From Tetrapyrgos nigripes (Eukaryota; Basidiomycota; Agaricomycetes; Agaricales; Campanellaceae), in the NCBI GenBank assembly GCA_013368315.1, contig JAACJM010000009.1, positions 1 through 64,000 on the forward strand: a DNA stretch of 64,000 nt, in the 5' to 3' direction. Below, in pieces: positions 50,869 to 62,500 of the stretch. The notes under the pieces were generated by a model. The model ran no database searches. It saw only the letters and a list, made by a program, of their open reading frames with translations, and was not told where the DNA came from. Position numbers and translations under genes: made by a program. Every line of letters starts with the position of its first letter. Position 1 is the first letter of the stretch.

Positions 50869-51940
50869 CTAGTCCCTGGTACGTCTGTACGACTTCTTGT
50901 CGTTATTTGCGTCTTCATATCTACTTGATCTCCTATGTCGTGTTTCAGAGTCATCTATTGAAGGAGGTCGGCGTCTTGATTCAGAGTACCTTGATGGCGG
51001 TGTCCTGCTGCTCCGAGAGTGGTGGCGTCTCCGCTCGGGCGTCTGTGATGGAGAGTGTGATCGACCTCTTCCAACATCCCGTCCACCCAAACTCTCCAAA
51101 AGTTTCTCGACTTCTCTCATTCCTTCAGACTTTTCCGCCTTTCGCCTTTCCTTCTTTTCCTTCTTCTCCTTCTTTCGTGCTTTCCTGGCACGACGTTCCT
51201 CCGGTGTCTCGTCTTTATGCTTCCCTTTGCCCTTGCTCTTGGACTTTTTCTTGAGGGCTTTCTCCTCCCTACGCTTCTCGAGGAGATAGTCTCGCATGGG
51301 ATCTTCAGGATCAATCTCTGGTCCTGAAGATTCTGATGACTCCGACTCTTCGTTTTCGCCTGTGCAGAAGCATATGAGACGTCAGAAGCCTCTAGGACAA
51401 CTGCCAAGACGTACCCGTGATTATCTCGGGTTTAGCATTGAAGCTCTGTTCCTCAGCTTCGTGCCATTCACCGTTCTCTCCTTTCGTTTTAGGTTGCTTA
51501 TAGTTGCGGACATGATCAACGCGAAGTGTTCTCTCTAAAACCTTGGCTCCATTCAGGTTATCGACAGCGAGAGTTGTCGAACGTTGATCCTCATACATGA
51601 GGAACGCGAAACCTTTGGGCTTGCCGGTTTCCTTGTCTCGAGGCATATTGATGTCCATTATTTCGCCATACCTACATAAAGCATGTCCGTTAGATGTAAC
51701 CAAGTTAATGATTCAAATAGAGAACTTACTGTGAAAATATTGTAACAACATCACCTTCGGTCAGCTCTGTGTTTAGACCACCAGCGAAGATGTACGCAGA
51801 GTCTTTGTAGTCGTCGTGCCAGGAGGCAGTAGTGCCCAACTTGAGTTCAGCATCGTTAATCCTGTTGATTTCTTTGACTATACTGAAAGAATTAGTGAGC
51901 CAGCCCGAAAGGAACGCTTGAAGGACGAGACCTACTTCAT
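50869..51940 (-). CDS. IST3: RBMX2/Ist3 (Snu17) spliceosomal RRM protein
   Basis: Component of the RES complex of the activated spliceosome, helping pre-mRNA retention and splicing. The first exon is only MN (start 51940), then an intron, giving MNIVKEINRINDAELKLG. SWHDDYKDSAYIFAGGLNTE and LTEGDVVTIFSQYGEIMDIN open the RRM. RNP1 is KGFAFLMYEDQRST, followed by AVDNLNGAKVLERTLRVDHV, the same order as human RBMX2. The C-terminal half is low complexity: acidic ENEESESSESSG, then PMRDYLLEKRREEKALKKKS and Arg/Ser-rich RRRHHSRSSRTPPSRYS to the stop. Four exons. Divergent from eIF3d with a very short spacer. Confidence 0.95.
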
Positions 51941-52027
51941 GGTTGACTGAAACCCAGGAAAGACTAAAACTTCCCACGACTATCATCAAAAAAATTTGCC
52001 CCGTCCACATCGACTAAGTCCTCGACA
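51941..52027. promoter_or_regulatory. 87-bp bidirectional promoter region (IST3 / eIF3d)
   Basis: The start codons of two conserved RNA-metabolism genes face apart with only 87 bp between them, so both core promoters and 5' leaders must share or overlap this stretch. It is A/T-rich with an A-tract (ATCAAAAAAATTTG at about 51985-51998). No TATA box is seen. Confidence 0.6.
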
Positions 52028-54135
52028 ATGCCTTCCTTCTCCTTACCACCCATTAACGACAATCCTGACGGTGGCTGGGGCCCTTCGTCTTCAAATCTTC
52101 CCGAACGTTTCAAGTTCACCGATATCCCCTATGCGCCTTACTCAAAATCTGATAAACTGGGTCGTTTTGCAGACTGGAACGAGACCACAACTGACAATCG
52201 CCAAACTGCTGTAGGCGCACCCTCTGCCCAAAATACTCGTGCTGGTGGTAGAAGACGGGATGGTGCTCAAGCGTTTGGCAGTGGAACCGCTAGTGCTTTT
52301 GCGTACTTTCATGTCGAGGACGAATCTTCCTTCTCCCTTGTGGATAACAAGGCTGCTCCTCCTCGTAGAGGGGGTGCATTTATGCGTGGAAGAGGAAACA
52401 CTAGAGGTGGTGCAACTTATAATACTCGGGGTGGTGCTCAGCGTGGTGGACGCGGTGGAGTCACTGCTAATCGGACTGCTCAACGCGGTGGAAGAAGAGG
52501 TTGGAGGGATTGGGATAAGGTCTCTCGATTTGACATCACTCCTCCACCAAATTTTTTCTGACTCCTTCGTACCAGAATACTCGCACTAGGGAATCATCTG
52601 TGGTCATTTCGCCTAGCTGGAGTATGATTGAAGAAATTGAATTCAATCGATTAGGCAAACTTCGTCTAGACGTCGACGAGCCTGAAGATTTGTGAGTAAA
52701 ATGCTGTGTGATTTTCAGCCCATGCTCATATTTATTTAGGGATTCTTATGGCCGACTTTTTGCTTATGATAAATCCTATGACCGTGTTACAACCAAAACC
52801 GAGCGTCCATTGCAGCTAGTGGACCGGATCAAATACAACACTACTACCACCGAGGATCCAGTCATTCAACAGGTATGCATATACGCGTTTTAGCGTCGTC
52901 TTACGTTGTCCTGATACCCGTATTAGCTGGCCTCTAAAAACACAGCGACGGTCTATGTGACAGACGTCATTCTTAGCGTTCTTATGTGCGCACCTCGTTC
53001 CGTGTATCCTTGGGATATTGTTATCGTCCGAGAGGGCAACAGCCTGTTCTTTGACAAACGAGATGGCGGTCCGTTCGATACAGTCACTGTCAACGAGAAT
53101 GCATCAGATCCTCCACAAGATCCCCCACCTCCCAATCCCAACAACCCAAACGAAAAGGCTCAAGAGGCTCCATCCATTAACTCAGCCACATCTCTGTCCC
53201 TGGAAGCAACTTATATCAATCAGAACTTCGGCTCTCAGTCCGTTATCGAAAATCCTCCTCCTCCGGCTGTCGATTTCGCTCATCCTAATCCTTTCTATGG
53301 ACCCGATGAGACGGAGCCTCTTGCCTCTTGTGGCTATCGTTACCGTGTATTCGACATGAGTGTCACTGAAGACGAGGACGTCAGAATCTGTGTCCGAACT
53401 GAAGTTGACGCGTACACGCCAGGCTCTGGAAATCCTCGAGAAGGAAATGGCCTGGTGACGATCCGCGCTCTTAATGAATTTGACCCGCGAGCACAAGGTG
53501 CCGGCGGAGCTCCGGATTGGAGAACCAAACTCGATTCCCAGAGAGGTGCCGTTGTCGCTACGGAGATGAAAAATAACAGCTGCAAACTTGCCAAATGGAC
53601 GGTCCAGAGCGTCCTTGCTGGAGCGGAATTAATGAAGATCGGGTATGTGACGGATATGTCTTTCTATCTACTTGATGTCTGTCTGCCATGTCTGACTTCT
53701 GTCTGTCGTTTTCATAGATACATCTCTCGAGCTAATCCTCGAGACAATACACGCCATGTCATCCTTAGCGCCACCTCCGTGCGTCCCACTGACTTTGCTG
53801 CTCAGCTCAACGTGTCTCTTGCCAATGGATGGGGTATCGTGAGGACTGTCACCGATCTGTGCATGAAGCTCCCAGAGGGCAAATACGTGTTAGTCAAAGA
53901 TCCTAACAGGGTACGTTATCTATAGTCTTTTGATCACCGACTCCAGTGAGATCCATCAACATCTGGAGAACCCATCTTGTTGCCTTTTCATCTCACTTCA
54001 TTATAATGACATCTATTGACAACATTCTCATTATAGCCTGTGATCCGCTTGTATTCTACGCCTCCAGGTACTTTTACAGGAGAAGACGAGGATGGTGATG
54101 GCTTCGACGAAGAACAGGTGGATTCTGCTGCTTGA
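52028..54135 (+). CDS. MOE1: Eukaryotic translation initiation factor 3 subunit D
   Basis: eIF3d is a 40S-bound eIF3 subunit with a cap-binding-like fold. The start at 52028 gives [20 protein letters not shown] and the conserved [18 protein letters not shown] Gly/Arg-rich stretch with RGG-like repeats leads to RRGWRDWDK, then an intron (branch CTGAC) to [20 protein letters not shown]. Further blocks match the family strongly: [20 protein letters not shown], DDPVIxx-type [74 protein letters not shown] and [20 protein letters not shown]. The tail is acidic ([18 protein letters not shown]). About six exons, near 560 residues. Confidence 0.96.
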
Positions 54136-54317
54136 TCAGCTTCGAATTAGGTTACGGTTTTCGCTGCCTGCGCATAGCTGTGCATGTACTTCTACGAATC
54201 CAAAAATGAATGTATCTATTCAGGTCTGCGAACTGAGAAGCGTCTCAACGGCTCCTTCTATGTTTTGACTGGATGTCGCTGTCAGTCGCAACGCATATGA
54301 AACCTAAAAAGTAATCT

Positions 54318-55537
54318 TCATACACACCTTCGTTGTAAAGTGCCAACTACTGCTTCCCGAGATATATCTGGGAACATAGCCGTCAACTGAGTTATCTCAG
54401 CCTCTGGTGGAACTCTCATGCCAGCTGTTGTTCCATCTGGTCTACCTGTTAATTCATGAACCCATTCCCTCACTACTGAGGTTCCACCTTCTGTACCAGC
54501 TTCTGCAGTGTTTCTTAGACGGGAGGCGGAACTTCGTGATGTTCGCGCAGTCGTAACCACTTCGTCGTTTTGTAAAGAAGAGAGTCTTGGATTGGGCCGT
54601 TCTGGGATAGCACGGTTACTACGACGAGGGCCTCGAGTTGAACCAATGAGAGGTAAGAGGAAACGGCGGGAGAAGCTACTGATCCCCGGTCCAAGACGAT
54701 ACGACTTGAGATTGACTAGGTCTGAGCGATAGATTTGTCCAGTGAATATGCCAATGAGTGCGACTACCAAAGAACCGGGTAGATTGCTGACTGTGAGCTG
54801 GAGATAGTGAGATTGGATTTAAAAGAAAGGATACAACGTTCTCCACTCACATGGACAGCAAGGAGATAGTTGAAGCTCTTGTTATTCAGAGGGACCCCGA
54901 AGAGTCGGAAGGAATACACTGATGGAATTATACGAGAATATTGATAGAGAATGCTGAACAGCAGAGCGAATGGTCCAGCTGGGATATAATTGAGGCCAAC
55001 CCGGTAGAACAGCATCAATGAAAGAAACTCTAGGAGGATAGATAGTACAGTAGACATAAGGGCAAAAGACTGGGACTATGAGTCATCCAATCTTTCCGAC
55101 TTCAGAAATTGAAGACATACTGCAAATTTGCGGGTTCCAAAATGACGTTCTATCTGTACGCCAACATGGTACAGGATCAGCTCTCCAATGAAAAGATCGC
55201 TCGAGTTCGAAAATGCGACGTTATGGGCAATTAACCGCCAGTACTGCGCCAGTAAGCCTTTGGATTGCGTCTAGAATAACAGGACTGCTTCGTTACCTGA
55301 TGGTGCCGAGAAATGTGAGGCACGAGCTAGGAAAAAGAACCTTGTTAAAACTGCAAACCATATCTGTCGCGAAACAGCACACCTGCAGGTGAAAATAATG
55401 CTTCACATCGAAAATGCCAGCTAAAATGGAAGTCAGACCTAGACTAATTATTAGACCTGGAGAAGTGTCAGTTCGAATGCATGCGAGTATGGAAAAGAGC
55501 TCATGCCTTTCGTAAATGGTGCATATTCGAAAGACAT
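54318..55537 (-). CDS. Rhomboid-like pseudoprotease with CUE/UBA domain (Dsc2/UBAC2-like)
   Basis: ER or Golgi membrane protein of the derlin/rhomboid class; fungal Dsc2 is part of the Dsc E3 ligase that activates SREBP, and UBAC2 is the animal relative. The start at 55537 gives MSFEYAPFTKG, joined through a GC-AG intron to LIISLGLTSILAGIFDVKHY. Then come YWRLIAHNVAFSNSSDLFIG, ELILYHVGVQIERHFGTRKF, FALLFSILYQYSRIIPSVYS and VALIGIFTGQIYRSDLVNLK, giving about six helices. The cytosolic tail is Arg/Ser-rich and ends with a CUE/UBA-like domain, EAEITQLTAMFPDISREAVV, closing at RRCV. No serine protease GxSG motif is seen, consistent with a pseudoprotease. Which ligase it serves is inference. Confidence 0.82.
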
Positions 55538-56101
55538 GACCGTTCTTGAAAAAAGGGCCTTCCACGCAGTAAAGCGAAGAAGCGCGTCAATGTGCTGTCT
55601 TCATGACTTTCACGCACTCCTCCGCGCAAAGTAATTATTTCAGCCGTCCTAGACCCGAAGACTTCGCTTTGCCTCGATAACTGTATTGTTGAAACATTCA
55701 CGGCTTCAGGTGGGTGTTCATTGATCCACGCAAAGTTTTTTTCATGGCAGTTGTCTTTCCAGAAACTGCCACTGGATTCCTTTCGGCTGAATGCATGCTC
55801 GACCTTGTCATTTTCAATGCTGGGTGGTCCTACTTTGGCTCACGAGAAGGCACCTTTTCCTGGGCCCCCTTGGTTCCTCGTTTCCTGCAACATACGAATA
55901 TCCCTGCCATAATCACATTCCTCATTTCCTCTTCAGGGCGGTGCCTCAATGAGTCTGTAAACGCCAAATCTCATCTAAAACGCCTCGTTGTGTATCATCC
56001 GGACTAGGCGTATCTGGTACCTGCAAAGCTCCAGCTCTACCGCGCTTCTCGTGTGATTCATGCCCTTCGCTGAGTTTGGCTAAGCGGAAATACCAGGTTG
56101 A
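55538..56101. other. Spacer upstream of Dsc2-like gene
   Basis: No supported gene. It holds the promoter of the Dsc2-like gene. Open frames of 63-97 codons at 55714-56007 are overlapping and motif-free. Confidence 0.35.
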
Positions 56102-56553
56102 ATGACGTCGACTAGTCAAGCTACGGATTTCGGGACTCCGCGAGTCTTAGTAAAATATGACATAGACGTTCAACCCACCAAACCCCAGGTGGAGCGGTGG
56201 TCTCTGATTAAACTGTGTCTTGGTACGTGTTCCTGTCAATCGTTCGGTTTCCTCACGCTGACTGAGGTTGGGATTTCTCAATTTACAATGCAACGCCAGC
56301 TTGTTCTTCGTATTCGGCTGGAATCTCCATGCCCATCCTTATCTAAAATCTACTTCCTTTTTTTCTCTTCACCATGAGAGGGATTTGACTGTTCCTTGCA
56401 GGGACAGCCTGTTCTGGACCGTCGCTTATTGTTCTCTTCCGAAAAAATAAATCATTTTTGGGAAGGCTTCAACATATTGCCGGGCCCCCGCTCACCATTG
56501 AACCGACCATTCTCCACCGTCCATTCACTACGCTTACGAACCTCGTCATATAA
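56102..56553 (+). CDS. Possible small two-exon gene, unrecognised
   Basis: ATG at 56102 opens a 40-codon exon (LVKYDIDVQPTKPQVERWSL) that ends at a good GTACGT donor at 56223. The acceptor at 56400-56401 (CTTGCAG) continues in frame as GTACSGPSLIVLFRKNKSFL and LTIEPTILHRPFTTLTNLVI to TAA at 56551-56553, about 91 residues. The spliced product reads like protein, but the intron (about 180 nt) is longer than its neighbours and I know no family. It may be a fragment of a decayed gene. Confidence 0.3.
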
Positions 56554-59500
56554 GTTCGTCTATGTTGTCTTCTAGAATGGAATCCAATATTCATTACTCT
56601 TCCGGTGTTTTTTATCCTAGTTGAACCACATTAACGCCTACCGTAGCTCGTGTTACCTTGCTGACCGCCTACAGCTTCTCTCGTACAACCGGACATAGGC
56701 GGTATTTTTACACTGTATCGCATCCGTGTAAATCCGATATGTAGACTGGTTGGATACCTTTCTTTTCATTGCACATACCCGCGATTCTTTAAAGTGAGTG
56801 TGCCACCAACCCACCCAAGGATTTTTGACATTCATCGGTTGACAGACACTACGCCCACTCATATGCTCCTGTCTGACGGCAACCCGCAAAGAATGTGCCA
56901 TGAAGACCGAGAACGCCCAACAACCGCCCATATTCCGTACAAGGAACCCCCAAAGATAACAGCAGTGTGCTTCTCTGGAATTCGAACGTTGTCGTTGCGT
57001 TCAGTATCTTGATCTTAGTCCAGGCTTCCTCGGAGAAGGCGTCAGTGAACCGTCGAGTTCGCCATATTCGGGTTTTCGCTTTTCTGTACACCGGAAGCTA
57101 GAGTTTTGACGTCAGTCTATGGCTTGAACACTTCTTCAGTGGCGGTATGCAGTGCGCATCATCAGTTCTTTTTGATTTTTGGAAATAGACCTTCCAAGTT
57201 CCTTGAAGTCAGCGTCCTATCTAGTGCACCTGGTCTCGTCCGATAACGTTACAACTACCCCACACTCACGTTTCATTATCACTGTCATGAGGTCTTTCCG
57301 CCAGCCAGAATAAGCTCATGACAGACTATGCGATTCCAGAGGGTATTCAAAGCGAAGAAGTCACTAGCCAAAGGGCAGTGCTGTGCCTGCTATACAGAAA
57401 TCCGTCATTACTCATTCATCTCGATTCTTCACACTTCCGAGCGGGGGCAGTATCTTCGATTTCGGAGAATCGCGACCATGAAGGCGCCAGAATTTGGGGG
57501 AAGAAGGGCATTCATGACGCTGAGCCTAGACTGCAGTACTGGCGCTGCAGTGTACTTTTAAGGGAAAGATGGGCTAAATCGGTATGTCTGTGGAGCTTTC
57601 TCCTACCGCCCTTGAGCTGAGTATCCCTGAGCAGAATTGTAGAGCATACTAGACACGCACGGCCATGTACTGGTGTATGCTCATAAGCACCTTTTTTAAC
57701 CCCTGAGATGTCTATCAAGACTGAACCATAAATTTTTCGTGCGGCCGGCGGAAAAGGTGTTGCCAATGAAGGTAAGGTACTGTCTGAAACTGAGCAAGCC
57801 TCTGAAGATTTTTATCAGTGCCCGCAGATAGCAATGGGGTCCGGATATGTGTAGTCTCAATCGAAGTCGTTCGGGAAGAGAGTTCCTCTCCTCTCGATAG
57901 TCCAGAAAGTTCTCAGTTCCACTCTATCTCGTGGGGAGAAGAAAAAGCCGTATGTTTATACGAAGACGACAAGTACATCGAAGCACCGAGGAACATTGAC
58001 ACTGACTTGAGATAGGAGCTTAAACGGCAGTTGGGGGATTTCCGGCTTTGACGTTTGTCTGGTTACTGTGATGTTGAGATGTGAATATCGTGACTAATGC
58101 GTCCAGCTTCATTCCGGCTTGCTTCTAGTCAAAGCTGGGCTCAGGCCTCCAAGACCTTAAGAGCTACATACAGTTGGAAGTCGGCCTTTTCTTAGTTGGC
58201 TTCTCCTTTCGTGGGCGACAGAAGAAGCTATACCCGTCCGACCTAAGCTTGGAGGCCACGGTACAACCGCCGGCTCTTGATTTAATTGTAAGAGTGACGA
58301 GGCCCCGGGACACCCTTTCATTTGAAATTTCTACTAATTCAGGTTTTTTTTTGAAGTCTATTTTCTCATGAGGCCAACAGAGGTCAACAGCCGCCACCAT
58401 TTCAAATTTTGCGCCTCTCCAGTTCTTATAGGTTCTTATGCACTTACATATTTGTGAGGTATACTTTTGCGGGAAGTCCACATGGTTCGCGAAGGACATA
58501 TGCGCTTACATAGCTGCCTTCGTCGGTAGACAAGAAACGTTCGGTGGGCTGTACTATGTACCATATGATGGTCTTTAAACCCATCAAAAAATTCTTTATC
58601 TTATTCAGATTTCTAAACTCAGAATGCTTTCAGTGAGGTCTATATACGAGATTTGATAATAGATCCAGTTTATAGGGAATTCGGACTTTAGCATTGGGGA
58701 TCGCATCAAGCATCATGGCTGAGATGCTTGACGGAGCTCGACGGATGTGCCACAACCCCTCTGTAATATTTCCGTCAGCTGCTGCAGACAGATCAGTGAT
58801 CTACGGAAGTTAAATGTGACTCAGAGAAGGATTTCAAAAACGCCAATGGCAACGAACGACCTACCCAATCAATATGCAGAACACTGGCGTCTGTCTGAGC
58901 CTTCACGTATTCGAGCCGATTACAGTCACTGAAAAAGAATAAGATGCTGTACTTGTATAACTTACCTGCTCGCACCGAGTGTATACACAGCTTCCACATT
59001 CGATTTGACTAGCAGAAAGTCCAAATGTCTTTGAGCACACCGTTCCAAGAAGAAATTCTGATTACTCGAGCCACACAACGGTTGTGTCCTGTCTCCAAAT
59101 GCTGTGTCTTGGAAGCGTTAAGGTCACAAAGGAAAGAATTGTGGAAGTGCTAGTAAGTAGTACTTGCCCCGGGCCGCAAGTTGGATGCGTCTTCGTTTGT
59201 TGGATTTTGTTGTACAGGGATCCAGAAAGGACATCATCATTCGTGAGTCAATCTGTCCGAAGCTACACCATCCTGCCACCATCTGAGAGAATCTGAAGCA
59301 CTTGCCGAACATACGTCCACGCTAAAGCACGACCAAATGGGATTTGATCACAGCCACAGATCCATTAACCTACAGCCTACATCACTGTCAGATCAATATC
59401 GCAAAAGAAATTACTCAATGTCGGACATATACTCAAAAGAAGTCCTTCGGAAATGCAGATATCAGTCCGTAGTGCAACTGGCTCGATCAAGCAACAATCA

Positions 59501-62500
59501 GACAAGAGTACATCCTGAATGAAGTAGAGACATAGAAGCGTGTGCGTGGGCTCACATCGATCCATAGTACCAAAACAACGACGATCCAACGCGTCGTTTT
59601 CCAGTGCTACCAGTGGCGGTCTATTACTAGATGTTTGAACTTTACCTGCAAATGCCGCAGCTGGGTCAGCAGTTGGCCAGCAGTGTCCTGGACATGGCAA
59701 GTGAAGGACTGAGTCACTGACTGGATGATACAGCACATCCAGAAACGGATTAACGAATAGTCTAAAGCTCTCAACGTCGTTGAACTCGCTGGATCGTAGA
59801 AGCTTCAGAGACTTGCGCGAGAAGAAACGTGATGTTTTGGCATGTGTCATCTGCATGCGACGCGTCTGTTTGACTCTGAGTTTCTCCGTCTCATTTGCAA
59901 ATGCAACTTGATGGGCTCTCTAACTGTGATAAATTCAGCACTCCTTCGAGGGCCTGGACTTCCACCAACTCGGAAAGTATCACCATCGAGTTCAAGTTGG
60001 CTGAAGTTCCATCCTGGTGCCTAGCTGTCACAGAAACCTCGGCGCGTTTTTATGCCCTCTACAGGCGGAAATAGGTATCAGGCCGGTTGAAGGTGAGTGA
60101 TCTATCTTTGAGGGAACTAGACTTATGCCAGTCAGAAACGCAGATCATCCAACCCAACGTTATCGCCTCTTCACTATCCCGTGTAAATTCCAATCATCAA
60201 GCGAGACATGCCTCAATTCGTCGACGTGGAAGATGTTACCTACAAACCGAAATACCCTCAGAATATACCTTAAAAGGGCTGGAAATGTTTTGACTGCAGG
60301 AACGCCTAGGAACGCAACAACGTCGTTCACGTATAGACTTGTGCTATGTATACCGTTCAAATCGCCGCTGTCCCTACCCAAGCCGACCGTGTTGATATAT
60401 ATGGCAGCGTACCATATATAGTGCAGATTCTCATTGGCCGTCTATTATCTCGGTAGTATACAGCACTGACGTCGTGTCAGACTCGATGTTCTGGCAACCA
60501 TCTTCAAGCGATCCCGTCGACTGTATAGTGCGGAAAAGTCGCGATCGAAATAGAGGATGGTTGGCTAACTTCAATTGCGAGTAGTAGCTCCTCGGAATAA
60601 AGCTTTGAAAGCGGTGGTAGGCTATCCCGCTATATCCCGCTATATCCCGTCCAGCGTTTTACTATTCCCGGTTCCTTGCAGGAAGACTGTAGATTTCCAA
60701 CGTTTTCCTGGAAGCCAATTTCTGAACGACTCAAACTGTCCTATATGGAGGTATATTCTTCTTGGAGCTTATTCCCTGTCCTCGCCCACATACCTAAAGT
60801 ATCATTTTCGGGGGTTTTTCGCCTGCATAATACAGTACAAAACATAGTAAATGCTCTTGTCGCCGGTCTATGCCTTCCTCAGCCCATGTCTAGTCTCGCA
60901 AAAGTTTCCGATAACTGGGTCAAAAAAACAGTCACTGGCATCGTTACCGCTACCCTTATCCATGGACTTCTACTGAAGACGATTTTATAATTCGAAAGAA
61001 TCTACTGCACCCGTCTATATCCTGTAACTGAACACCTGATCTTTTTAGCAACGAAGGACCTGGTTCCCACTGTGCGCAATAACGGACATCAGCCTCTTTC
61101 GACAGTCTCGTCTCCCTGTCTTCAAATCCCAGCTCCTTTGGGAGCGTCGCAGATTAGAAAATGCAAATCCGACGTCTTAGAAATAGTACCGAACGTGTGA
61201 GGTGTTTCACGAGGAGGTAAAAGTACGCCAACGTCCGATGACAAGGCTTCAATTCGTCGTGGGAGGTACGCTCATGTTCAGGGCTAAACAAGCTAGAAGG
61301 CCATACATTGGTTGTATTTGGAAGCTACAGCGGCTTCAAAATCTTCCGTACTCTTGCCTCCGAACCTAGACATTCTCGTCGTCGCCCTCACCGCCACTTG
61401 TGAGAAATTCTCAAAGATCATCCGGGAAAAACGAAGTTGTTAAGAGTGTCCACTCATAGAACCTTGACGGGTACGATTGGGATTCAATGGATGTCAGGGT
61501 ACATACGTCAAGGACTGTGGCACCTCTGCTACAGTCAGTTATCTACAGATTACAGGTAACAGAGAACTTCGAGTTGTCTAGGCATCTCCATCTGGAAACC
61601 TTCTAGTGAGTCAGCCCTCATACACCTTGCCTTCGGACATATGTTAACAGTGTAATATTGGTGCATTTCTAGTCGACCAACGTTGTTGAAAAGCCAGGGG
61701 TCGTGACGAAGGGGTCAGCGACTCAGCGTGTATTCGAATTCATTTGTGGTCACAGGCGGGGTGCCAGACCGTTTGCTCCTCGACATTCTTGTAACGGAGT
61801 AGCGTCACCGTCGTTTTGGACATCCACCCCGTCTACATATCGGTGTTCAAGAATAACCGGATACCAAAAACAGACTAGTTGCTCAGATCTCAGAGGTGGC
61901 GGCAATTCCAACTGCGCCATAGTAGCCCACCGCGCCGGAGCTCCGGCTACTATACACACGTCAGTCGATAACCTCGTGGTGAGCCCGCTCTCTGTGAGAA
62001 GGACAGTCTTTATATGGTCTGTTTATACTCTTTATACTCTATCATCTATGTGCTGACGGCGGAGAGCAGCGTACGCTTGAGAATTTTATCAAGCTGGGTT
62101 CTCAGGCGGGTGAATTGAGGTCTGAACGCAGTGGAAGTTCCCGGGGTCGGGCGCACCATATACAAGTAAGTGAGTGTCCTGTTAAAGACAAACACTAGTA
62201 CTGATATTTCCATAGATCCTAGTGTCCCTTCAGTCAATGCAAAGCTGATGTTCATGCTACCAGTGCTCGTTGCCACATACACAGTATTATCGATCTTCCT
62301 CTCCAATGCATGCAGTAACTGGCATATATGTACATAGCTGTCACCCTTAATTACTTGGTTGAACACGAATTCCCGGTAAATCAATGTTATTTCCTTCTTC
62401 CGACATCCCCCGGAACCGCTCCATGCTTCAAGGAACTGACTGAATTGACGAGTAGCTTGAGTCAATGCCTTGAAGGTGAGCATCTTCTCATCAAGACATC

